Source of the DNA: Bacteroidota bacterium
GTDB taxonomy: Bacteria > Bacteroidota > Bacteroidia > M30B66
NCBI GenBank assembly: GCA_947497195.1
Contig: CANMGM010000145.1
Location: 1 to 6,244 of the forward strand
Direction of reading: 5' to 3'
Length of the DNA: 6,244 nt
The translations under genes and the position numbers were made by a program. The notes under the pieces are model-generated. The model searched no databases, was not told the origin of the DNA, and saw only the letters and a program-made list of their open reading frames with translations. Positions 1 through 6,100 of this stretch are shown here, piece after piece; the stretch's first letter is position 1, and the number at the start of each line of letters is the position of its first letter.

Positions 1-56
1 AAGAAACGAAGCTCTTCTTTATTCATTGAATCAATTATTTCGGGTAGAATGTCCAT
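1..56 (-). CDS. N-terminal fragment of a divergent gene, function unknown (runs off the left edge)
   Basis: Read on the minus strand, an ATG at 56-54 opens a frame with no stop up to the window edge: 18 codons giving MDILPEIIDSMNKEELRF. The composition (acidic, amphipathic, helix-like, with an NKEELRF motif) looks like real protein and resembles the N-termini of helical Bacteroidota proteins that begin with a 'KEELR-F' stretch, but that resemblance is from memory and the fragment is too short to assign a family. It is transcribed away from the secreted-protein gene at 151-852, so the two share the 94-bp region 57-150. On the minus strand a near-match to the -7 box (TATTATTG, reverse complement of 90-97) lies upstream, without a convincing -33 partner. 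Alternative: a chance open frame, since 18 codons without a stop is not rare. Confidence 0.5.
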   Translation of the reverse strand, partial: MDILPEIIDSMNKEELRF

Positions 57-101
57 CTTCAATTCAATTTTGAGCGCGTAAGAACATTGCAATAATACCG
101 A

Positions 102-130
102 TTTGCATTCAATTCCTTTGAATACTTTTG
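102..130 (+). promoter_or_regulatory. Bacteroidota-type promoter for the T9SS-cargo gene
   Basis: A perfect match to the -7 consensus TAnnTTTG (TACTTTTG) lies at 123-130. It is preceded by TTTG at 102-105 as the -33 element, with a 17-bp spacer, which fits the TTG-N17-23-TAnnTTTG pattern known from Flavobacterium-type promoters. The predicted transcription start falls around 135-140, just before the ATG at 151. The position also argues against translation starting at the in-frame TTG at 103, which is part of the -33 element. Confidence 0.6.
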
Positions 131-145
131 AATTGAAATCAATTC
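108..145. promoter_or_regulatory. Inverted-repeat / palindrome cluster around the promoter, possible operator
   Basis: TTCAATTC (108-115) and GAATTGAA (130-137) form perfect 8-bp inverted arms 14 bp apart, and the -7 box lies between and partly within them. The right arm is also half of a second palindrome, GAATTGA-AA-TCAATTC (130-145), which sits on the expected transcription start. A further TCAATTC occurs at 59-65. Dyads over the -7 box and start site are the usual place for a repressor operator. The region is AT-rich, so part of this may be chance, and no regulator is visible. Confidence 0.35.
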
Positions 146-150
146 GCACC

Positions 151-852
151 ATGAATTCTAAGCCACAACACTGTATCTTGCTTCTTATGAAGGCTGTGCT
201 TCTGGCTGTTGTATGTGCGTTTGTGTCAATACCCGCAATAGCGCAATTGAGGCTTGTTTCGGTTTCGTTACCCGATACGGTTGCGATGAACGATCAAATA
301 AGTGTGCAGTTTGCTGTTAAAAATCAAGGCGCCAATAGTCGTGTCGGAAATTTACAGCTCGAATTCCTAAACAGCAGTAACGATTCCATAACATCGCCGC
401 TTGGTGTGTATGAGAATACACTTCAGTTTTTCGCGCCTCAACAAACGCGCGATTTCACGGTCGACATCGATATAACGCCAAGCTTTTTTGTGGAGGGGGG
501 TAATACGGTTGTGATTTGGCCTTCGATGGTTACCGATCCCGAATTGCCTGCCGAACCTATCCTAAAATCCATTTATGTGTTGGGTTCAACAGGAGGTGTT
601 GGGAAGTCTCAGAGTGCGGGAACTTCTCTCATCAATCCCGTGCATGATGTGCTAATATTTAGTGATGCCTCAGGCGCATCTATCAGCGGAAATGCCCATA
701 TTTATTCAGTTTCAGGGCAGTTAATCGAACTGCTTCGCGTTGATGGCGGGAAGGCAAAACTACCGGAATTGCCGACCGGAATTTATGTCGCTGTTTTGGT
801 TCGCGAAGCCAAACCGACGCAATTCTTCCGCTTCGTTCACTTGCAGCCTTAA
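151..852 (+). CDS. Exported protein with a T9SS C-terminal sorting domain
   Basis: Encodes 233 residues if started at ATG 151. Residues 1-31 look like a Sec signal peptide: Lys13, then a hydrophobic run AVLLAVVCAFV, then a cleavage site after AIA, leaving Gln32 as mature N-terminus. Residues about 32-140 are predicted beta-rich (alternating hydrophobic residues, FAVKNQG, DFTVDIDI) and resemble the Ig-like CARDB type of extracellular domain; this part is inference. Residues about 161-233 carry the marks of a type IX secretion type A sorting domain: NPVHD, a central IYSVSGQ strand, LPTGIYV and a final QFFRFVHL strand. In the family this domain guides the protein through the T9SS outer-membrane pore and is usually removed, leaving cargo free or anchored to surface lipopolysaccharide. 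The middle part has no recognisable enzyme motif, so the function is unknown. Start choice: ATG 151 is the first ATG after the promoter; ATG 187 would give a shorter and cleaner signal peptide (MKAVLLAVV) and cannot be excluded. Confidence 0.87.
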   Translation: MNSKPQHCILLLMKAVLLAVVCAFVSIPAIAQLRLVSVSLPDTVAMNDQISVQFAVKNQGANSRVGNLQLEFLNSSNDSITSPLGVYENTLQFFAPQQTRDFTVDIDITPSFFVEGGNTVVIWPSMVTDPELPAEPILKSIYVLGSTGGVGKSQSAGTSLINPVHDVLIFSDASGASISGNAHIYSVSGQLIELLRVDGGKAKLPELPTGIYVAVLVREAKPTQFFRFVHLQP

Positions 853-855
853 TTT

Positions 856-874
856 CAGCGAACAAAATACGCTG
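856..874 (+). other. Short hairpin just after the T9SS-cargo gene
   Basis: CAGCG (856-860) and CGCTG (870-874) are perfect 5-bp arms around an A-rich 9-base loop, starting 4 bases after the stop codon. No T-run follows, so it is not a standard intrinsic terminator. It could mark the 3' end of the message, or be chance. Confidence 0.2.
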
Positions 875-883
875 TGGCATTGT

Positions 884-921
884 TCATACCCTTATTTTTG
901 TCGAAACAAATCCGGGTATGG
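884..921 (+). promoter_or_regulatory. ispG -7 element inside a start-codon-spanning hairpin
   Basis: TATTTTTG at 893-900 matches the -7 consensus TAnnTTTG fully; there is no good -33 TTG at the proper distance (TGTG at 873-876 is the nearest). The element lies within an inverted repeat: CATACCC (885-891) pairs with GGGTATG (914-920), extendable by a T-G wobble (884/921). Inside it a second stem, TTTGT/ACAAA (897-901/906-910), closes a CGAA loop. The right arm contains the ispG ATG (918-920). A transcript starting downstream of the -7 box would lack the left arm, whereas read-through RNA from the upstream gene could fold and hide the start. The regulatory reading is inference. Confidence 0.45.
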
Positions 922-2864
922 CATCAGACTTTTCGCACCTTCGTTACTGCACTTCATTAACAAAATACACGCGTTTCGAAACACGCGAAGTGCGTATTGG
1001 CGATTTACTGATGGGTGGGAATAATTCCATCCGCGTGCAGTCGATGACCACCACCGATACGATGGATACGGCCGCCACGGTTGCACAATCTATCCGTATG
1101 ATCGAGGCAGGCTGTGAGCTCGTACGCATAACCGCACCAAGTCTTAAGGAAGCGCAGAATCTTGAAGAAATAAAAAAGGAATTGCGCCGGGCAGGATTCA
1201 ACACACCATTGGTTGCCGACATTCATTTTACACCAAACGCCGCCGAACTGGCAGCACGTCTTGTTGAGAAAGTGCGTGTTAATCCGGGCAATTATGCCGA
1301 TAAAAAACGCTTCGAAACCATCGACTATACCGATGCTGCCTACGAAGCTGAATTGGAACGCATCCGCGAACGCTTTGTTCCGCTGGTGCGCATTTGCAAA
1401 GAGTATGGGACTGCCATGCGCATCGGCACCAATCACGGAAGCCTTTCAGATCGTATCATGAGCCGCTATGGCGACAGTCCGCTGGGCATGGTTGAATCAG
1501 CGCTCGAGTTTATCCGCATCGCCGAGGCCGAAAATTTCCACAATATCGTTCTGTCTATGAAGGCGTCGAACACGCAGGTCATGGTGCAGGCTTACCGCAT
1601 GCTAGTTAACCGAATGATGCAGGAGAATATGAATTATCCGCTACATCTGGGTGTTACCGAAGCCGGTGAAGGCGAAGACGGACGGATCAAATCTGCCGTT
1701 GGAATTGGCACCTTGCTCGAAGATGGTTTGGGCGATACCATTCGTGTTTCGCTTACCGAGGAACCCGAACTTGAAATTCCGGTGGCACGCGCCCTAGCCG
1801 AACGGTACAGCAACAGAGCTGCACATAATCCGATTCCTACAGTTTCGTCCTGGCCGGTGCATCCGTTTGAACATCAGCGTCGCGCGTCGCGTTCTGAAGA
1901 GAATATTGGAGGTAAGTCGGTTCCGGTTGTGGTATCCGATTTTCGTTTTGAGAAACCCGAAAAGCCTTCGTATTTATACCGCGTAGGTTATCAATATGTG
2001 CAAGAAAGCGACAAATGGAATATTCAGGATCAGGCTTGCGATTACGTTTATACAGGCGATGCAGCGGTCGACTTCGAAATTCCGGGTACACTTGGTATCA
2101 TTCAGAATGCAGCGGTTTGGGACGATAAAAAGGTTCGCACCTATCCTTTATTTACCACGGCCGAAGCATTAGGCGGGAATTTCAAGGTTTCTGGTAAGCT
2201 CAATTTTTTACTGCACGATGCGGCCGATTTCTCAGAAGCGCTATTTCGGCTTTTAAAAGAAACCAACTGGGTTTTGGTATTGCGGTCATCGAATATGCAT
2301 GCGATGCCTGAGTTGAGGCGTTTTGTGGTGGAGTTGATGCAGCGTGGAATTGATTGTCCGGTATTGGTTTACCGCGATTATGCGGATGAAAGCGACGATG
2401 CATTTCAATTGTATGCAGCCACAGATTGCGGAGCCTTGTTAAACGACGGACTCGTTGATGGCATTTGGCTTCAACGCGGAACGATGCAGGGAAATCAAAA
2501 GTTCATCAACCAAACGGCATTTGGAATTTTGCAGGCTGCACGCGCACGCATTTCAAAAACAGAATACATCTCCTGCCCGAGTTGCGGTCGTACCTTATTC
2601 GATTTGCAGGAAACAACGGCGAAAATCCGCAAGCGCACCGATCACCTCAAAGGATTGAAAATCGGCATCATGGGCTGTATCGTAAACGGCCCGGGCGAAA
2701 TGGCCGATGCAGATTTTGGTTATGTGGGCACAGGAGTCGGAAAAATAACCTTATACAAGGGGCGTGAAGTAGTGAAACGCAATGTCGATTCGGAGCATGC
2801 AGTCGACGAACTCATCGGATTAATCAAGGAAAATAATTGCTGGGTAGAGCCTTCGGCAGAATAA
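918..2864 (+). CDS. ispG: 4-hydroxy-3-methylbut-2-en-1-yl diphosphate synthase, long form
   Basis: IspG (GcpE) converts 2-C-methyl-D-erythritol 2,4-cyclodiphosphate to HMBPP in the cytosol, the penultimate step of the MEP isoprenoid pathway, using a [4Fe-4S] cluster and electrons from flavodoxin or ferredoxin. The 648-residue product has three parts. Residues about 10-295 are the TIM barrel, with QSMTTTDT (41-48), DIHF (101-104), VRVNPGN (119-125), RIGTNHGS (168-175), SMKAS (213-217) and HLGVTEAG (243-250). Residues about 300-545 are the insertion domain of the large IspG form found in Bacteroidota, Chlamydiae and plants, absent from the roughly 370-residue E. coli enzyme. Residues about 550-648 are the Fe-S domain, with cluster ligands Cys553, Cys556 and Cys587 and the conserved Glu594 (CPSC and GCIVNGPGE motifs). 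Their spacing matches E. coli C270/C273/C305/E312 within one residue. The ATG at 918 is the only ATG before the conserved YCTSLTKY segment, giving a few extra N-terminal residues. All key residues are present and the gene is intact. No other MEP gene is in the window. Confidence 0.98.
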   Translation: MASDFSHLRYCTSLTKYTRFETREVRIGDLLMGGNNSIRVQSMTTTDTMDTAATVAQSIRMIEAGCELVRITAPSLKEAQNLEEIKKELRRAGFNTPLVADIHFTPNAAELAARLVEKVRVNPGNYADKKRFETIDYTDAAYEAELERIRERFVPLVRICKEYGTAMRIGTNHGSLSDRIMSRYGDSPLGMVESALEFIRIAEAENFHNIVLSMKASNTQVMVQAYRMLVNRMMQENMNYPLHLGVTEAGEGEDGRIKSAVGIGTLLEDGLGDTIRVSLTEEPELEIPVARALAERYSNRAAHNPIPTVSSWPVHPFEHQRRASRSEENIGGKSVPVVVSDFRFEKPEKPSYLYRVGYQYVQESDKWNIQDQACDYVYTGDAAVDFEIPGTLGIIQNAAVWDDKKVRTYPLFTTAEALGGNFKVSGKLNFLLHDAADFSEALFRLLKETNWVLVLRSSNMHAMPELRRFVVELMQRGIDCPVLVYRDYADESDDAFQLYAATDCGALLNDGLVDGIWLQRGTMQGNQKFINQTAFGILQAARARISKTEYISCPSCGRTLFDLQETTAKIRKRTDHLKGLKIGIMGCIVNGPGEMADADFGYVGTGVGKITLYKGREVVKRNVDSEHAVDELIGLIKENNCWVEPSAE

Positions 2865-2899
2865 AGGCAATAAGGTTTTTGTACGAAGCGCTGTTTTAT

Positions 2900-2927
2900 C
2901 TTGAACGTGCTTAATCTTACGTGCAAG
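2900..2927. other. Imperfect inverted repeat after ispG
   Basis: CTTGAACGT (2900-2908) and ACGTGCAAG (2919-2927) pair at 8 of 9 positions around a 10-base loop. An alternative overlapping stem pairs ATCTTACG (2914-2921) with CGTAAAGAT (2929-2937) with one bulged A. No T-run follows either, so a terminator role is uncertain. Confidence 0.25.
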
Positions 2928-2969
2928 GCGTAAAGATAAACACTTCAATTTTTCAGTAAGACCAAGCGG

Positions 2970-2991
2970 TTTGAAGCATTTCGGCTTCGAA
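2970..2991 (+). terminator. Possible terminator hairpin downstream of ispG
   Basis: TTTGAAGC (2970-2977) pairs with GCTTCGAA (2984-2991) over 8 pairs, one of them G-U, with a 6-base loop ATTTCG. It is followed by the AT-rich tract TAAAATTAATTT but not by a clean U-run, so this is a weak candidate. It lies about 105 bp after the ispG stop. Confidence 0.3.
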
Positions 2992-3000
2992 TAAAATTAA

Positions 3001-3024
3001 TTTCTTACACCGGTAAGAAACCGG
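3001..3024. other. Perfect hairpin with a competing overlapping hairpin in the repeat-gene leader
   Basis: TTTCTTAC (3001-3008) and GTAAGAAA (3013-3020) form a perfect 8-bp stem with a 4-base loop ACCG. The loop and right arm also take part in a second, mutually exclusive stem, CCGGT (3010-3014) with ACCGG (3020-3024) around AAGAA. No T-run follows on the plus strand; on the minus strand the first hairpin is followed by a T-rich stretch. It may be an RNA switch in the leader, a protein-binding dyad, or a minus-strand terminator; the sequence does not decide. Confidence 0.35.
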
Positions 3025-3104
3025 ATTTCTGCGCACGAAAATCGCGCAACCGAAAGGGTGTATATAAGGTAATAGTTGCAGATAACGCATCAAGCATTTT
3101 GCAT

Positions 3105-6100
3105 ATGAAAACTTTATACACTCAAACCAATTTTTCCTCGATGATTTTCCGGGTTCTTTTCGCTGCTGCACTTTTGCTACCGGCTTTTGCCGATGCTGCC
3201 AGCTACACCTGGACAGGTGCAGTTTCGTCGGCATGGGGCAACGCATCCAACTGGTCGCCTTCGACAGGTACGCCCGATGTTGGCGACGATGTTACCATAG
3301 TATCTGGAAGCAACAATCCTACGTTTACGGAAGTGGCGGGGCTAAACAATTTTACAATCACCTCGGGTTCATTTAATCTGAACGGATTTACACTTACGAT
3401 TAATGGTTCAGCCAATTTTAATGGCGGTTCTATTAACAATGGTGCAATAAGCTGTTCTGGAACTGTGCTCTTTGCGGGAACAACCTTCTCGGTGAACGTA
3501 ACAACGAATTCAGCATCGGTTTCGTTCAACGGATCAACATTCAACAACCCGGTTAGCATCACAAAATCGGGATCAGGAAGCGTTACATCATCGGGAGGCA
3601 ATAGTTTTAACAATACATTTTCATTAAGCAATACTGGCTCGGGCGAGATTATTTTAGCGAATGTTAATCCCGATAGTTATAAGCAAAATGTAAGTTTTAC
3701 AAATTCGGGTACGGGTTGGATATCTGTTGCGCACGTTGCATCGGGTAATTCGTTTGAAGGCGATATAACTTTTGCCTCAACCGGATCGAGCGCTGGAATT
3801 CGTTTAGGTCAAGGTGGTGGATCGTCTACTCTTGCTTCTACCAAATTACTTCAAATTGGTGGCAGCGGATTTTCAATAGGCGATCTATACTTACGCAACT
3901 TAACACAATCCGGAACTACGGCTCAGTCGTTAACACTTACTGGAACAGCATCTCTTTCTCTTAAAACGGGTTGCACATTTAATGCTAACGTTACATTCTC
4001 TGCACCTCAATTATTTCTCGATGGTTCTACGTTCAATGGTACGGCAAGCTTTACAAAATCTGGATCAGGAAATAACCAAAGCCTTGGTGGTAATGTGTTC
4101 AATGGCACAACAACATTTGTGAATTCGGGTTCGGGCGAATTGTTGCTTGGCGTAAGTAATGCGGATGATTTCAACGCTGCGGTTACATTTACACAAAGCG
4201 GAAATCAAATGACTTATGTTGCACATGGTGCTGCAGGAACAGACTTTGCACAGAATATTACTGTAAACTCGACAGGGTCAAGTAAAGGTGTACGCTTTGG
4301 TCAGTCAGGAGGTTCAGCAACACTTGCCGACGGACGACGCATTATTATTGGTGGATCTGGATTCACAGCAGGTAGTCTGAGATTGCGTAATTTTACCCAA
4401 GTAGGAACAACAGCTCAAACTATTACTTTAAATTCGGGTACTGCTGCAGTTTACCTTGAAACAGGCACCACTTTTAATGCTGCGGTAAACTACAAGTTTC
4501 CGCAAGTGTTTTTAAATGGTGCTACATTCAACAGCACCTTAACAATCGAAAAATCAGGTTCTACCGCAAACATCGGTACCGGTGGAAATACATTCAATGA
4601 TGATGTTACGCTCATCAATAGCAGTTCAGCAGGATTGACACTCGGTTCTACTTCTGCAGATATCTTTAATGGAATTCTGACGGTTAATAGTACGGGCGGC
4701 TCATTTATTCAGCTTGCACATGGAGGAAGCGGGCATCAATTCAACGGAGATGTAATTTTAAACTCCACACCAAGCAGTTTAGGAATTCGATTCGGTCAAG
4801 CCAATGGATCAGCTACATTGGCTGATACCAAAACCATTACTATTGGTATTGATGGTTTCAGCAGTGGCGATTTGATTATCCGTGGATTAACACAAACCGG
4901 TTCTACAGCGCAAACATTGGTTGATTTTATAGATGCCGTTACCTTGCAACTTGAAACCGGAACAACATTTAATGGTGCCGTTACATTTACAGCACCGGGA
5001 ATTATTTTAAATGGTGCAACTTTTAACGCTGATGCAGTTTTAACAAAAACTGGCGATATGTCTTCGGTTTCAGAAGGCGGTAATACATTCAATGGCTTAC
5101 TAACACTTGAATCAACTGGTTTGGGTGAATGGATTTTAGGTTCTGCCAATGCAGATATCTTTGCTCAAAATATCATTGTAGATAACTTTGGTTCTGACGT
5201 TATTTATTTAGCTGATGGAGGAAGCGGTCACCAATTCAATGGTAACATAACCATGAATTCAACCGGATCATCACTTGGGGTGCGCATTGGCCAAAATGGC
5301 GGAACATCTACACTGGCCAATGCCAAATCGCTACGCATTGGCACAAGTGGTTTCGATGTTGGCGATTTACGAATTGCCGGATTTACGCAAACCGGAACAA
5401 CTGCGCAAGTGCTCGATACCTTTGGAAGCGGTGCGGAATTGTACGTCGAAAATGGAAATACATTTAACGGAAATGTTACATTCAACTGCCCTGGAATTTA
5501 TTTAAACGGAACAACCTTTAACGGCACTGTAAACATTGTAAAAAGCGGAGGCAGCCCCAATATTTCCAATGGCGGAAATGTGTTTAATGGGGCAACAAGT
5601 ATAGCCGTAACAGGTGCTGGCGCAATGTTCATGGGAGGTTCAACAGGTGATGATTTTAACGAAGATGTAAGCTTCCGTCAAACAACTACATTCACCTTGT
5701 TCCCTGCTTACAACAGCAACAGTACATTTGCCAAAAGTATCTCAACAGAAGGATCATCAACAGCAATAAGCTTTGCTGCAAGTAACGGCCGTGTAACCTT
5801 CGATGGGTCTGCAAATCAGAATGTCGTTGGCGATGCGTCTATGCCTCCCGATTTTGGCTATGTATCTGTAAATAAGCCATCCAACCGTATCACATTAATG
5901 GTTCCGGTTATCATCAGCAATAATTTGACGTTAACGTCTGGACTCATTCTTTCGACATCAACCAATTTGGTAACCGTGCTCGACAATGCAACCGTAAGCG
6001 GTGCTTCAAGCAGCAGCCACGTTCAAGGGCCTGTGAAAAAAGAAGGCAATGATGCCTTCACCTTCCCTATCGGTAAAAGCGGGGTTTATCGTCCCATTGG

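Larger units (their letters stand above)
2865..3104. other. Gene-free, hairpin-rich spacer between ispG and the repeat-protein gene
   Basis: I find no plausible coding frame in these 240 bases and no full match to TAnnTTTG. The closest promoter-like arrangement is TTTG (2970-2973), 18 bp, then TAAAATTA (2992-2999), which matches only four of six fixed -7 positions. The stretch is instead notable for a series of inverted repeats at 2900-2927, 2970-2991, 3001-3024 and 3030-3048. It presumably holds the 3' end of the ispG message and the 5' leader of the repeat-protein message, but the boundary between them is not visible. Confidence 0.5.

Noticed and set aside
103..150. TTG at 103 as start of the T9SS-cargo gene
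   Set aside because: It is part of the likely -33 element and lies upstream of the predicted transcription start; it would put a charged extension before the signal peptide.
740..1024. 94-codon plus-strand frame bridging the T9SS-cargo gene and ispG
   Set aside because: It overlaps both well-supported genes in another frame, and its Cys/Phe/Arg/Asn-rich product has no protein-like pattern.
1005..1436. 143-codon minus-strand frame inside ispG
   Set aside because: It is fully antisense to the conserved TIM-barrel region of ispG, with no promoter or neighbour to support it.
2953..3246. 97-codon minus-strand frame across the ispG-repeat gene spacer
   Set aside because: It overlaps the signal-peptide region of the repeat protein in antisense, and its composition is irregular with no recognisable motif.
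3203..3631. 142-codon open frame on the minus strand opposite the repeat-protein gene
   Set aside because: It lies antisense within the strongly supported plus-strand frame, and its Val/Pro/Leu-rich product is the typical mirror image of Thr/Asn/Gly-rich repeat codons.
4796..5485. Minus-strand open frames at 4796-5149 and 5228-5485
   Set aside because: Both sit opposite successive repeat units and show the same VNVTxPLNVxP-like pattern at the same repeat phase, so they are reverse-complement shadows of the repeat.
3594..5570. CRISPR-like or DNA-level direct repeat array
   Set aside because: The periodicity is at protein level, with diverged DNA, 495-bp spacing and an unbroken reading frame; there are no short identical repeats separated by spacers.
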